Origin: CAWCPR01 sp963797475
GTDB lineage: Bacteria; Chloroflexota; Anaerolineae; Anaerolineales; UBA4823
Assembly: GCA_963797475.1 (NCBI GenBank)
Contig: CAWCPR010000019.1
Span: forward strand, 186,001 to 250,000
Length of the DNA: 64,000 bases
Direction: 5' to 3'
The number at the start of each line of letters is the position of its first letter. Within the stretch, counting starts at the first letter, position 1. This document shows, piece by piece, positions 1 through 8,289 of the stretch. The position numbers and the translations under genes are program-made. The notes beneath the pieces are model-generated. The model ran no database searches and had not been told where the DNA came from. It worked only from the letters and a program-made list of their open reading frames with translations.

Positions 1-1
1 C

Positions 2-499
2 CGGGTGATCGTTGGCGAGGAGATTATGACTCGCGACGGAGAGCTCCTGGCGGCTTTTGTAGTTGAGGAAATCCCGGCCGGCTTGCCGCCCAAGGAAGCG
101 ATCGCCCGCCTGCGTGAACAAGGAGCGTTTATCAGCGTATCGCATCCATTCGACCGCATGCGCAGCGGGCACTGGGATCCGGCTGCCTTACTGGAGATCA
201 TCCCACTCGTTGACGCCATTGAGACCTTCAACGCCCGCTGTATGTGGCCCGGATTTAACCTGAAAGCGCAGGCATTTGCCCGGCTGCATAAACTGGCGGG
301 CACAGTCGGATCGGACGCTCACGCTGTCTTTGAATTGGGCAAAGCCACCTTGCGCCTGCCCCATTTTGTGGACGCAGACGGTTTGAGGCGCGTGATCCAT
401 CTGGCGCAGCCCCAAATCGCTCTCTCTGCCCCCTGGGTCCACCTGGCGTCTCGTTATGCTGTTTGGCGTAAGCGAAGCAACCTCGTCCCTCCCAGGTAA
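2..499 (+). CDS. PHP-domain phosphoesterase, C-terminal part (5' end outside window)
   Basis: This frame is open from the first bases of the window and ends at a TAA at 497-499, so the gene starts upstream. About 165 residues are visible. They look like the C-terminal half of a PHP-family (polymerase and histidinol phosphatase) metal-dependent phosphoesterase. A GEEIMTRDGELLAAFV stretch matches the family's G-x-E-x-T segment. A later ISVSHPFDR segment carries a metal-binding-type His, and GSDAHAVFELG carries the conserved Ser-Asp-Ala-His near the C terminus. These proteins usually hydrolyse phosphate esters, but the substrate cannot be read here. The GTG at position 5 is internal to the family alignment and is unlikely to be the true start. 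The stop codon directly abuts the ATG of aceK, so the two are probably co-transcribed. Confidence 0.8.
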   Translation, partial: RVIVGEEIMTRDGELLAAFVVEEIPAGLPPKEAIARLREQGAFISVSHPFDRMRSGHWDPAALLEIIPLVDAIETFNARCMWPGFNLKAQAFARLHKLAGTVGSDAHAVFELGKATLRLPHFVDADGLRRVIHLAQPQIALSAPWVHLASRYAVWRKRSNLVPPR

Positions 500-2272
500 A
501 TGAACCAACCCTTCCAAAGCGCAGACCGTCCGCTGACGCGGCTGGCAGCAAATGCCATCCGGGAGGCATTTGATTCGTACCAGCAGGAATTCAAGCAGAT
601 CACCCAGCGGGCGAAATCTCGCTTCGAGAATATGGATGGGCATGGGGCTCAGAAAGATGCAGTCGAGCGCCTGGAGCTTTATAAAAAGATCGTCGATCGG
701 ACTCTCCCGAGGATCGCTGAGATCCTCGCCGGTATGAGTAAAAATCCCGAAATTTGGGCGCAAATGAAAGGCGAATACACCGAAATGATCAGCGGGCGCC
801 AGGACCTTGAGCTGGCTGAGACATTTTTCAATTCGATCACCCGCAGAATTTTTATCACGGTCGGGGTAGACCCTGCACGCGAATTCGTCGATTCGGATTT
901 CGACCTGCGCCTTTCGGCAAGCCGCCCACATGTTTTCCAGGCTTACCCGGTCTGCACAGGTCTTGAAGAAGCAGTTGTATGCATTTTCAATGATTATCGT
1001 TTTAACATCCCTTACCAGGACGTTCAGCTTGACGCCCGCCTGGCTGCGAATCGGATCGAAAATCGCCTGAGGACCGCCTGGGGAGATGGAACCTGCGACC
1101 GGCTCGAGATCCTGAAACCGGTGTTCTATCGCGGCAGCGGCGCGTATATCATTGGACGCATTTGCGAAAAAGCCGGGGAAACCCGGATCATCCCCATCCT
1201 ATTCTCCTTGCTCAACTCACCCGCCGGGATTTTCACCGATGCCGTGCTTCTTGACGAGGACGATGTGAGCATCGTATTCAGCTTTACGCGTTCTTATTTC
1301 CACGTCGAAGCCGACAGACCCTACGATCTGGTCACCTTCTTGAAATCGATCATGCCGTTAAAGCGGACCGCCGAGCTGTATATTTCGATCGGTTACAACA
1401 AGCACGGAAAGACAGCGCTTTATCGCGATTTAAAAGAGTACCTGGCCAACACAACCGACCAATTTGAGATCGCTCGCGGCGAAAAAGGGATGGTCATGGC
1501 AGTGTTCACATTGCCATCCTATGACATGGTCTTTAAGATTATTAAAGACAAAGTCTTGCCGCCTAAAACCGCCACTCGCAAAGAAGTGATGGCGCGTTAC
1601 GACCTGGTGTTCAAACACGACCGCGCCGGGCGGCTGGTGGATGCCCAGGAATTCGAGCATTTGAGCTTTGAATGCCAGCGTTTCTCTCCCGGCCTGCTGA
1701 AGGAGCTTTTAGAGACGGCCCCAAGCATGGTTTCAGTTGCCGAGGATCGCGTTTCGATCCGCCACCTTTACGCCGAGAGACGGATGACGCCTTTGAACCT
1801 GTACGTGTTGGAAGCCGAGGGGCAAGCCGCACGCGCGGCTGTCCTGGACTACGGCGCCGCGATCAAAGACCTGGCGGCGACGAACATCTTCCCCGGGGAC
1901 GTCCTGTTGAAAAACTTCGGCGTCACACGCCATGGCAGGGTGGTTTTTTATGATTACGATGAATTGACCCTGCTGACGGATTGTAAATTCCGCAAGATTC
2001 CCTCTGCCCGCACTTATGAAGACGAATTTAGCTCGGATCCCTGGTTCTACGTCGGCCCGATGGATATTTTTCCGGAAGAATTCCGCACATTTTTGGGGCT
2101 GCAAGAACCGCTGCGCAGCGATTTTATTCACGAGCACGAAGACTTATTCGGGATCGCGTTTTGGAAGGACATGCAGGTAAGACATCAAGCCGGCGAGATC
2201 GTAGATATTTTTCCATACCCTTCAAGCAAAAGATTGGAGGCGGATGCGAAGAGCCACTCAACTGGCTCTTGA
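500..2272 (+). CDS. aceK: Isocitrate dehydrogenase kinase/phosphatase AceK
   Basis: This 590-residue protein matches AceK along its length (E. coli AceK is 578 residues). AceK phosphorylates and dephosphorylates isocitrate dehydrogenase, setting the flux between the TCA cycle and the glyoxylate bypass. The N-terminal regulatory half is followed by the kinase/phosphatase fold. Key residues are visible at a constant +10 offset from E. coli: Lys346 in VFKIIKD (K336), Asp381 in RLVDAQEFEH (D371), and Asp485/Asp487 in VVFYDYDE (D475/D477). The block NIFPGDVLLKNFGVTRHG is nearly the enterobacterial sequence. The ATG directly follows the previous stop. The gene lies about 24 kb from aceB and aceA rather than in an aceBAK operon. 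AceK is best known from Proteobacteria, so its presence in a Chloroflexota-like genome suggests transfer or an older spread (inference). Confidence 0.95.
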   Translation: MNQPFQSADRPLTRLAANAIREAFDSYQQEFKQITQRAKSRFENMDGHGAQKDAVERLELYKKIVDRTLPRIAEILAGMSKNPEIWAQMKGEYTEMISGRQDLELAETFFNSITRRIFITVGVDPAREFVDSDFDLRLSASRPHVFQAYPVCTGLEEAVVCIFNDYRFNIPYQDVQLDARLAANRIENRLRTAWGDGTCDRLEILKPVFYRGSGAYIIGRICEKAGETRIIPILFSLLNSPAGIFTDAVLLDEDDVSIVFSFTRSYFHVEADRPYDLVTFLKSIMPLKRTAELYISIGYNKHGKTALYRDLKEYLANTTDQFEIARGEKGMVMAVFTLPSYDMVFKIIKDKVLPPKTATRKEVMARYDLVFKHDRAGRLVDAQEFEHLSFECQRFSPGLLKELLETAPSMVSVAEDRVSIRHLYAERRMTPLNLYVLEAEGQAARAAVLDYGAAIKDLAATNIFPGDVLLKNFGVTRHGRVVFYDYDELTLLTDCKFRKIPSARTYEDEFSSDPWFYVGPMDIFPEEFRTFLGLQEPLRSDFIHEHEDLFGIAFWKDMQVRHQAGEIVDIFPYPSSKRLEADAKSHSTGS

Positions 2273-2307
2273 CCAAAGCTCATCTCCGTGTACAATTAAA
2301 CGCGCCT

Positions 2308-2392
2308 GGGGCGGTGGCGGAATTAGGCAGACGCAGGGGACTTAAAATCCTCCGGTGGTGACACCTTGTGGGTTCGATTCCCACCCGCCCCA
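2308..2392 (+). tRNA. tRNA-Leu (anticodon UAA)
   Basis: An 85-nt class II tRNA folds by eye. The acceptor 5' strand 2308-2314 pairs with 2385-2391. The anticodon stem is 2336-2340/2348-2352, with loop 2341-2347 and anticodon TAA at 2343-2345. A long variable arm follows. The T stem is 2368-2372/2380-2384 with loop TTCGATT. The discriminator is A at 2392. CCA is not encoded. Its 3' end is repeated near-perfectly at 8290-8346, which marks this gene as the attachment site of an integrated element. Confidence 0.95.
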
Positions 2393-2394
2393 CT
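2338..2394 (+). repeat. Left attachment repeat (att) overlapping the tRNA-Leu 3' end
   Basis: These 57 bases, covering the anticodon loop to just past the tRNA end, recur at 8290-8346 with one mismatch (C2391 versus T8343). Direct repeats of a tRNA 3' end about 6 kb apart are the usual footprint of tyrosine-recombinase integration. The copy here belongs to the intact tRNA. Confidence 0.85.
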
Positions 2395-2488
2395 ATCCAC
2401 GCCATATACGGGGACACACTGAGCAGACCACTCGTACAAGTGGCGGTCATTAAACCGTAAATGGAGGATTCAGGATATCTGCTCATAA

Positions 2489-2680
2489 TTCAAAACCAGG
2501 GGATTACTCAGAAGTTTTCGCTACATTGCAACCCAAGGGATTCCTACAGAAGACCTAGACTTGGGGTTACAAGTCGAGGCATTTTTACGTGCCAAACGAG
2601 CGGGGAAAAGGTCTCTGGGTAAATTGCGCTTTTATGACATGAAACTGGCGGCGTTTTGGCCCAGGTGGGCGCTTTTCTAA
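2489..2680 (+). pseudogene. Possible remnant of a tyrosine recombinase N-terminal domain
   Basis: Just inside the tRNA-Leu attachment site there is a 63-codon open frame with no early ATG, ending at a TAA at 2678-2680. Its middle reads like the SAM-like core-binding domain that opens phage-type integrases: an AFLRAKRAGKRS segment followed by LRFYDMKLAAFW. This resembles the family pattern of a variable linker, then Thr-Leu-x-x-Tyr and a hydrophobic Leu-x-x-Phe helix. No catalytic domain (R, H-x-x-R, Y) follows in any frame I can read. An integrase gene next to a tRNA att site is expected, which supports the call, but the match is short and could be chance. Confidence 0.35.
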
Positions 2681-2802
2681 TCTTAAAATGGGCGATTTTT
2701 CTGGATTAAAACACAAGTAGACCCACATCAAGTGAGGGCGCATGATTTCCGGCGTCTGGAAGTGCACGACATTGAGGGCGTTGTCTGAATTGGAGGCGAA
2801 CA

Positions 2803-3054
2803 TTGAGCAGGAAAGGGACTATTACTCGCATTGAAAGGTTGCGCCGTCGCATGGAATGCATCAGAGTACCGGTGGCTTGGCGACCTCCGCAATTGATTGA
2901 GATTCTCACTGACGATGACCCTAACGCCAGTCTGTTGGAGGGGGCAGTTGAATATCACCCTGGCTCGCGTCTGCCTCAGGACATTCCCCCAATACGTTAC
3001 ATTCTGGCGGACTTGCGAAACCCGGGCGACTTGGAACACCTGAAAGAGGTGTAA
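2803..3054 (+). CDS. Hypothetical short protein, 83 residues
   Basis: I do not recognise this protein. It begins at a TTG preceded by a GGAGG at 2792-2796 with six-base spacing, which is why I keep it despite its length. It is Arg-rich at the N terminus, has no membrane segment, and its last third is acidic and Leu-rich (ADLRNPGDLEHLKEV). It lies between the integrase-like remnant and a convergent minus-strand gene, inside the tRNA-flanked island. It could be a small island gene or the tail of a decayed larger one. Confidence 0.35.
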   Translation: MSRKGTITRIERLRRRMECIRVPVAWRPPQLIEILTDDDPNASLLEGAVEYHPGSRLPQDIPPIRYILADLRNPGDLEHLKEV

Positions 3055-3084
3055 TGATAGGAATTCAGCGCGCGGCCTTCCAAT

Positions 3085-3654
3085 TTATTTTGGACGTTTT
3101 ATCTTTGCGTTTTCTTCGAGAAGCTTTCTTGCATCTTCAAGCATCCGTTTCACCTTGAGAGACGCTTCGAGGAATTTAGAACCATCATCTGAAAGAAGAT
3201 CATGCAAAGGTTTTCGCCAGTCTGCACCGGCTTCTGAGCGCTGGATAGTCTCCGTAAGGGCTTGATCGTATTGTGGCTTTATGTTCACAAAGTAATTCTT
3301 ACAATGCATTCTGCACTCTTTGGGTGGGAAAGCTTCAAATTTGCCTGCTTCCGATGTCGCTATGATTCGAAGAAGAACCTCATCCGTAATTGTCGTCATC
3401 CCTTCCCAGCTATTGTTTGGCAAAATACTCAAGGGCAATTCGTTTAATTTACTCGTTTCTACTGCCTGTAAGGCCCTTGTCATGATGTCTACTCCGGTAT
3501 TAATTTCCTCCAGAAGAGTATCAATAATTGCAACACCTAGCCTGCTGTAATTCCTGCGTTTTTTATATTCTCCCAACGTGTCTTGCAACCAATAGGTAGC
3601 AACTGCGATAAGAATTGGCAGAACGACCGTATAGAAAAGATTTACAATCCACAT
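3085..3654 (-). CDS. Membrane-anchored hypothetical protein, 189 residues
   Basis: I do not recognise the family. The protein starts at the ATG at 3654, preceded on its strand by a GGAGGGG at good spacing; a TTG 15 bases further upstream overlaps that ribosome-binding site and is less likely. Residues 1-24 form one transmembrane helix (IVNLFYTVVLPILIAVATYW), followed by a positively charged EYKKRRN that suggests a cytoplasmic C-terminal domain. The rest is predicted helical and ends in a Lys-rich tail. The local sequence is more AT-rich than the flanking housekeeping genes, as expected of island cargo. The same layout (one N-terminal helix, about 190 residues) recurs in the gene at 8410-8973. 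Confidence 0.6.
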   Translation of the reverse strand: MWIVNLFYTVVLPILIAVATYWLQDTLGEYKKRRNYSRLGVAIIDTLLEEINTGVDIMTRALQAVETSKLNELPLSILPNNSWEGMTTITDEVLLRIIATSEAGKFEAFPPKECRMHCKNYFVNIKPQYDQALTETIQRSEAGADWRKPLHDLLSDDGSKFLEASLKVKRMLEDARKLLEENAKIKRPK

Positions 3655-3984
3655 AGGATTCCCCTCCAACTTATGAGATTTTTTGAGAAATAAATCTTCT
3701 GGTTTATGTGACTACTAAGGGCAGCGATTTTGCCAAAAATTTGTATCCGCCATAAAGCCTGTGATGACCTTCTTTACGGTTAGACCTATCATCAAGCCAA
3801 TTGATTTTCCCTCATTCATTTCGCAATAGGCGACCCTGACAGGGAGGCAAAATTACAGGCGTTGCACGACGCGGGTTACATGCCATTTTTGTAAATATCC
3901 CCGCGATTTGTCTGAACTTGAAGACTTGATGGGCGAGCCGGGATTCTAAGGAATAATGGGGATTTTGAGGTCGCTGTCCAAGTC
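3655..3984. other. Intergenic stretch inside the island, no gene supported
   Basis: There are about 330 bases between two minus-strand genes. Short open pieces with codon-like character occur near 3840-3950 (for example a frame ending in DLSELEDLMGEPGF before a TAA), but none has a start, a ribosome-binding site or a recognisable domain. They may be debris of decayed genes. Confidence 0.4.
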
Positions 3985-5091
3985 TCATTGATAAAACACT
4001 AGTAGGTTGTCGAAATACTGAATAGCTTCTGTTACTACGTCAGGGTTATTTGTCCAGATTCCAGCATTAAACTCTAAATCCATCTGGGTGAAATCCAAGT
4101 CCGCCGAAGACACCAAGACTTCCTTCTCGTCAATTGCTACTAGTCTCGAATGGAGTGCTTCTTTCTCGACTGGCATCTTGATACCCGCTTCCTGCATTCG
4201 CTGAAACGCTCGTCCTGCAAGCTTCTTTCGGTCACCCTCCGCACCCACCGGACCTCTTGAGAGAACAATAATTTCTATATCAGGACAGCGTCGTTTAAGA
4301 GCTATTAATTCATCAACGAACATGTCCATTTGTCGAGTTGAAATTCTGATAATATGTTCTGCTCTTTTGAGCATATCTCCGATAGTTTCTTTGATGCTTG
4401 TAATTTTCCTCTCGTACCTACTACGATGAAAATCGGGTGAAGTATGAACAAAGGAAACTTCTGGAGCCTCGAATTTTCTTGCTTCCAACTCTGCACGTAA
4501 ACTCTGATTCAACGCTTTTAGTCTTTGGATAGTCTGTTGCTGATTTCGCAAGGCTTGCTCTACTGGTGAAAGAATGGTCTGTATCTCGTCCTGAACTTCT
4601 GGTACTGCGAACGCCTCCAAATCTTCAATATGCTCTTCTCCTATACTCGACGGGCTCGACGACTCCCATTCTGGTTCCCCTTCTGGAAAGAGCGAATGAT
4701 AATCCTCCGGATAGCGTTCGCGGTATTCTTGGAGATAAACCTGGAGCAGAGGCTCATAGTTTGGTAAGTTGATCCAACTCTCTCCCTGTCCTTGATACTC
4801 AATAAGTGGAGGGAGAGTTAAGTTTCGAGACTGTTGTATTCTTCCGAGAGAGGCAAGCAAGTTTGATGTACCTTTAGGAATGAATGGAGGATGCAATCCA
4901 CTACTTTCAATACGTTCTTTCAAAACAATTGTCCGGGCAAAATAATTTTCTTTTCTCCCGCCTTTCTCCCAATCTTCTAGGATGAGAACAGGTATTGCTT
5001 TTAAATAATACGACTTTTCTCCCCCTTTCTCGCCGATAGCCAAAAGATCTCCAATTTCCCATTCGTGTGGTGGTTTTTCTCTCTTTGGCAT
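3985..5091 (-). CDS. PLD-like domain protein, 368 residues
   Basis: The C-terminal 150 residues read as a phospholipase-D-like domain. A helix with RAEHIIRISTRQ leads to IEIIVLSRG, then LHSRLVAIDEKEVLVSSADL and FNAGIWTNN. The LHSRLVAID segment occupies the place of the HxK motif that begins the PLD active site, with Arg where Lys is usual. Only one such motif is seen, so an active enzyme would need a dimer. Residues about 165-215 are rich in Gln/Leu/Glu and may form a coiled coil. The N-terminal 160 residues are unrecognised (MPKREKPPHEWEIGDLLAIG start). Single-HKD PLD proteins include nucleases of defence and restriction systems. That role is only a guess here, prompted by the island location. 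Start chosen at the first ATG. Confidence 0.7.
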   Translation of the reverse strand: MPKREKPPHEWEIGDLLAIGEKGGEKSYYLKAIPVLILEDWEKGGRKENYFARTIVLKERIESSGLHPPFIPKGTSNLLASLGRIQQSRNLTLPPLIEYQGQGESWINLPNYEPLLQVYLQEYRERYPEDYHSLFPEGEPEWESSSPSSIGEEHIEDLEAFAVPEVQDEIQTILSPVEQALRNQQQTIQRLKALNQSLRAELEARKFEAPEVSFVHTSPDFHRSRYERKITSIKETIGDMLKRAEHIIRISTRQMDMFVDELIALKRRCPDIEIIVLSRGPVGAEGDRKKLAGRAFQRMQEAGIKMPVEKEALHSRLVAIDEKEVLVSSADLDFTQMDLEFNAGIWTNNPDVVTEAIQYFDNLLVFYQ

Positions 5092-5288
5092 CCTACATTA
5101 CTCCGTTCATAAATAAATAGCTTAATGATCAATATGTTCCTTATACTGCTCTCCCTTGACGTGTATATACCCAACCATTATACTATCCCTGTACATACAC
5201 AAAAGTCAGGGGATTCGTAAGAACCGAGTCAAACCCTGGCGAATTCCCACCGCCTTAGGTGGTGGTGTGTGTCAGTCCTCGGGCTACA

Positions 5289-5416
5289 ATGTACCAGTAT
5301 TCCTCGGCAATCATGTACCAGGAGTTCGCGGCAACCATGTACCAACGGTCCTCACCAACGATGTACCAGGGGTTCGCGCCAACCATGTACCAGTCATCCT
5401 CACCCACGATGTACCA
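5289..5416 (+). repeat. Six 24-bp-phased terminal repeats of the IS21 left end
   Basis: The octamer ATGTACCA starts at 5289, 5313, 5337, 5361, 5385 and 5409, exactly every 24 bases, with partly conserved spacers (Y-T-C-G-C-G-like). The same octamer in reverse orientation marks the right end. These are likely transposase (IstA) binding sites at the element end. Confidence 0.9.
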
Positions 5417-5499
5417 CCTTCGGATGCCCACTTCAACCTCCGAATGGTTGGGTGAGATGAGTCCAGAAGCCCGATTGACAGGTGCGGTTCTCATTTCGG

Positions 5500-5655
5500 G
5501 CCGAACCGCTTCTTGCGGGCAATTATCTTCCCTGCGGCCACCCTATCAAGGGTGCTGCGCATCCCTACGGGACGGCGCCGCCAAAGAACGGCGGCGCCGC
5601 CCTTGACAGGGGCCCGGCCTACGGGAAGAAGCTCCGCAATATAAAGCGGTTCGGC
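5500..5655. repeat. Large imperfect inverted repeat between IS21 left end and istA
   Basis: The left arm begins GCCGAACCGCTT at 5500 and the right arm ends AAGCGGTTCGGC at 5655. In between, further paired blocks occur (TATCAAGGG with CCCTTGACA), and the centre is a perfect 9-bp stem GGCGCCGCC (5574-5582) / GGCGGCGCC (5590-5598) around a 7-nt loop. The whole 156 bases could fold into one long hairpin as RNA or single-stranded DNA. It lies in the istA leader, so it could control transposase expression or act as an outward-transcription barrier. Confidence 0.75.
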
Positions 5656-5779
5656 GCAGAGTGTTCGCACCGACAGCTGAGGCATCCATGATAAACTCTC
5701 GCACAACCATTCGGACACCCATGCTCTGAATTCGAGTATCCTCCTGATCCTATCTTATGGGTAGATTTCAGGAGGTCGT

Positions 5780-7336
5780 ATGAGCGAGAGGATTCTGAAC
5801 CTAATGGACATTCGAGAATTGTTGTTACACATTCGGGCTCATTCCAGTTATCGGCAAATTCAGCGGGATACCGGCTTTGACCGGCGAACGGTGAAACGCT
5901 ACCGGCTATGGGCCCAAAAACAAGGGCTGCTGGAAGGGGATTTGCCTTCCCTGGAAGAACTGCAAGCGCTGTTCGAGCACTCTTTTCAGGAGAAGGCGCC
6001 TCCCCAGAACCAATCATCGGTGGAGAACTTCCGCAGCCAGGTCGATCAGTGGGCCAGGCAAGGCGTGGAGATCGCCGCCATACGCCAGCGTCTCATCGAA
6101 CGGGGCTATACCGGCAGCTACGCGGCAGTCTGGCGCTTCGTACGCACGCTCAAACCAGGCCGAGAGACGGAGACCACCACCCGGCTGGAGACCAAACCCG
6201 GCGAAGAAGCCCAGGTGGACTTTGGATACGCCGGACGGATGATCGACCCGGAAAGCGGGGAATTGCGCAAAGCCTGGGCGTTCGTCATGGTTTTGTCCTG
6301 GAGCCGCCACCAATACGTGGAGTTCGTCTGGGATCAGAAAATCGAGACCTGGCTGCGCTGTCACCGCAACGCCTTCGAGTTCTTCGCTCGGGTTCCCCAG
6401 CGGGTGCGGATTGACAATCTGCGCACGGCGATCCTGAAAGCGGTCTTCGACGAACCCCAGGTACAGTATACCTACCGAGAATGCGCCGAACACTATGGCT
6501 TCCTGATCGCTCCCTGCCGGGTGGCTACCCCTGAACACAAAGGCAAAGTCGAACAGGGCGGGGTGCACTACGTTTGCCGCAACTTCCTGGGCGGACACGA
6601 GCCAACCCCGATCACGAAAGCCAACCAGGATGTGCTGGTCTGGTGCAACACCACCGCCGGGCTGCGCATTCACGGCACGACCAAGGAGAAACCCCTGGAA
6701 CGTTTCGAGCAGGTCGAGAAGGCCTGTCTCAAGCCGCTGCCGGAAAGCCCCTATGACCTGGCGGTGTGGAAGCACGTCAAGGTGTATCGGGATTGCTACG
6801 TGGTCTTCGGCAACGCCTTCTACTCGGTGCCCCGGCGGTTGTACCCGGGCCAGCTGTGGATCTGCGGCGGGAGCAAACAGGTGCGCATCTTCGATGAGAA
6901 ACAAAAGTTGGTCGCCACCCACGAACGGGCTGCACATCCCGGTCAGCGCCTGACCAACCTGGCACACCTGCCGCCCGAAAAAGTGCCGGGACTGACCCAG
7001 GACTCTGACAGCCTGCTGGCCGACGCACAAGCCGTCGGCCCGGCAGCTGTGGAGATCGTGCAAGCCCTATTGAACGATCCGCTGCTCTACCGCCTCCCCA
7101 CCGCAGGCCGCCTGGTGCGCCTGGCCAACCGCTTCACTGCAGAGCGCCTGGAAGCTGCCTGCCAACGGGCGCTCGCCTTCGGCGATCCCAGCTACAAGAC
7201 GGTCAAGCGTATTCTGGCACAGGGATTAGACGCAGAAGAAGCGGCCGTGCCGGTGGCTCTGCCCATCGCCACCACCTTTGCCCGCCGGACCGATGAGCTG
7301 GTCGGGGCGTTGGCGGAGGTGATCCCATGGAACTGA
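5780..7336 (+). CDS. istA: IS21-family transposase IstA
   Basis: This 518-residue DDE transposase cuts and joins the element's ends. An N-terminal helix-turn-helix (residues about 5-45, with SYRQIQRDTGFDRRTVKRY) is followed by the RNase-H-fold integrase domain. The catalytic triad can be placed at Asp147 in EAQVDFGYAG, Asp212 in VRIDNLRTAI and Glu258 in HKGKVEQGG. The ATG is preceded by AGGAGG at ideal spacing. The gene overlaps istB by 10 bases, the usual coupled arrangement. Length and motifs are intact, so it appears functional. Confidence 0.95.
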   Translation: MSERILNLMDIRELLLHIRAHSSYRQIQRDTGFDRRTVKRYRLWAQKQGLLEGDLPSLEELQALFEHSFQEKAPPQNQSSVENFRSQVDQWARQGVEIAAIRQRLIERGYTGSYAAVWRFVRTLKPGRETETTTRLETKPGEEAQVDFGYAGRMIDPESGELRKAWAFVMVLSWSRHQYVEFVWDQKIETWLRCHRNAFEFFARVPQRVRIDNLRTAILKAVFDEPQVQYTYRECAEHYGFLIAPCRVATPEHKGKVEQGGVHYVCRNFLGGHEPTPITKANQDVLVWCNTTAGLRIHGTTKEKPLERFEQVEKACLKPLPESPYDLAVWKHVKVYRDCYVVFGNAFYSVPRRLYPGQLWICGGSKQVRIFDEKQKLVATHERAAHPGQRLTNLAHLPPEKVPGLTQDSDSLLADAQAVGPAAVEIVQALLNDPLLYRLPTAGRLVRLANRFTAERLEAACQRALAFGDPSYKTVKRILAQGLDAEEAAVPVALPIATTFARRTDELVGALAEVIPWN

Positions 7337-8088
7337 AACACCAACTCGCCGAACAACTGCGCCACCTGCGTCTTTCGGGCGTCTTGGAAACTCTGGAAGC
7401 CCGCAACCGCCAGGCCATTGACGACAAATGGAGCTACCAGGAATTCCTGTCCCGCATTCTGGAAGACGAAGTCGAACGCCGCTCCCAGAAGCAGCTCAGC
7501 CTGCGACTGCGCCGCGGAGCGCTCAACTCGACCAAAACCCTGGAAGGCTTCGATTTCGACTTCAACCCGAACCTGAACCGCCAGCAGATCCTGGAGCTGG
7601 CTACCTGTGAATTCGTGCGCCAGAAACGGAATTTATTGATCTGCGGTCCAACTGGAGTTGGAAAATCGCACCTGGGTCAAGCCCTTGGCCAGGAATCGGC
7701 CCGGCAAGGTTTCGATGTGCTCTTCACCAGTGTGCAGAAAATGCTCCAGCACCTGAACGGCGGCCGCGCCGATAGCTCCTGGGAACGCCGCATGGCAAAC
7801 TACTTGCGGCCTGACCTCTTGATCTTGGATGACTTCGGCTTGAAGTCCATCCAGCCGCCTGGACCGGAAGACTTGTATGATGTTATTAATGAGCGGTACG
7901 AGCATGGCAGCATTTTGTTGACCTCGAACCGCGCCCCCAACGAATGGGCGGACCTATTCCAAAACCCTCTCTTGGCTTCGGCCGGCCTGGATAAACTCCT
8001 GGATCGGGCGGAAGTGGTGATTATCCGTGGGCCTAGCTACCGCTCGAAGGGGCGCAGGAACCTGTTGGAGGAGGTGCAAATGAGCTGA
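7327..8088 (+). CDS. istB: IS21-family helper ATPase IstB
   Basis: This 253-residue AAA+ ATPase resembles DnaC and assists IstA in target selection. The N-terminal helical region (1-75) is followed by the ATPase core: Walker A GPTGVGKSH at residues 107-115, Walker B LLILDDFGL, and a sensor-like LTSNRAPNEW. The start ATG lies within the end of istA, indicating translational coupling. The protein is full-length for the family. Downstream of the stop lie only the right-end repeats of the element. Confidence 0.95.
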   Translation: MELKHQLAEQLRHLRLSGVLETLEARNRQAIDDKWSYQEFLSRILEDEVERRSQKQLSLRLRRGALNSTKTLEGFDFDFNPNLNRQQILELATCEFVRQKRNLLICGPTGVGKSHLGQALGQESARQGFDVLFTSVQKMLQHLNGGRADSSWERRMANYLRPDLLILDDFGLKSIQPPGPEDLYDVINERYEHGSILLTSNRAPNEWADLFQNPLLASAGLDKLLDRAEVVIIRGPSYRSKGRRNLLEEVQMS

Positions 8089-8149
8089 CTGAATCCTTTA
8101 ACATTCGTCCAAAAACTTGTACTTTTCCAATCTGCATCCACTCAAAAGG

Positions 8150-8205
8150 TGGTACATCGTTGCCGCGAATCACTGGATCATGGTCGCCGCGAATCACTGG
8201 TACAT
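8150..8205 (-). repeat. Three 24-bp-phased terminal repeats of the IS21 right end
   Basis: The reverse complement of ATGTACCA occurs at 8150-8157 and 8198-8205, with a degenerate copy at 8174-8181, again exactly 24 bases apart. A spacer GTCGCCGCGAATCACTGG-like unit is shared between copies. Orientation is inverted relative to the left end, as needed for synapsis. Confidence 0.88.
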
Positions 8206-8289
8206 TCACGGGCGAGGATTGACAGTGTGGTTCTCAAATAAGGCGTAAAACCCCAAATATGGGGTAGTGGCAAAATCAGCGTACACGGC

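Larger units (their letters stand above)
5270..8224 (+). mobile_element. Complete IS21-family insertion sequence (2955 bp)
   Basis: The termini share TGTCARTCCTCG (left 5270-5281, right as the reverse complement ending at 8224). Both flanks carry GTGTG (5265-5269 and 8225-8229), a 5-bp target duplication, so the boundaries are well fixed. The element encodes overlapping istA and istB and has the multiple terminal repeats typical of the family: six at the left and three at the right. Unusually, about 500 bp separate the left tip from istA, including a large inverted repeat at 5500-5655. Both genes are open, so the copy may still be active. Confidence 0.93.

Noticed and set aside
188..931. Long minus-strand open frame opposite the PHP and aceK genes
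   Set aside because: It lacks any domain and runs antisense to two well-identified genes; it reflects codon bias.
2280..2486. A minus-strand open frame containing GRVGIEPTRCHHRRILSPL
   Set aside because: It is the antisense of the tRNA-Leu gene, a well-known source of spurious protein annotations.
5289..5416. Regularly spaced repeats resembling a small CRISPR array
   Set aside because: The repeat is only 8 bp with 16-bp partly conserved spacers, is mirrored at the other end of the IS21 element, and no cas gene is present.
7327..7336. Programmed frameshift joining istA and istB
   Set aside because: istB has its own ATG within the overlap and both proteins are complete, so simple translational coupling suffices.
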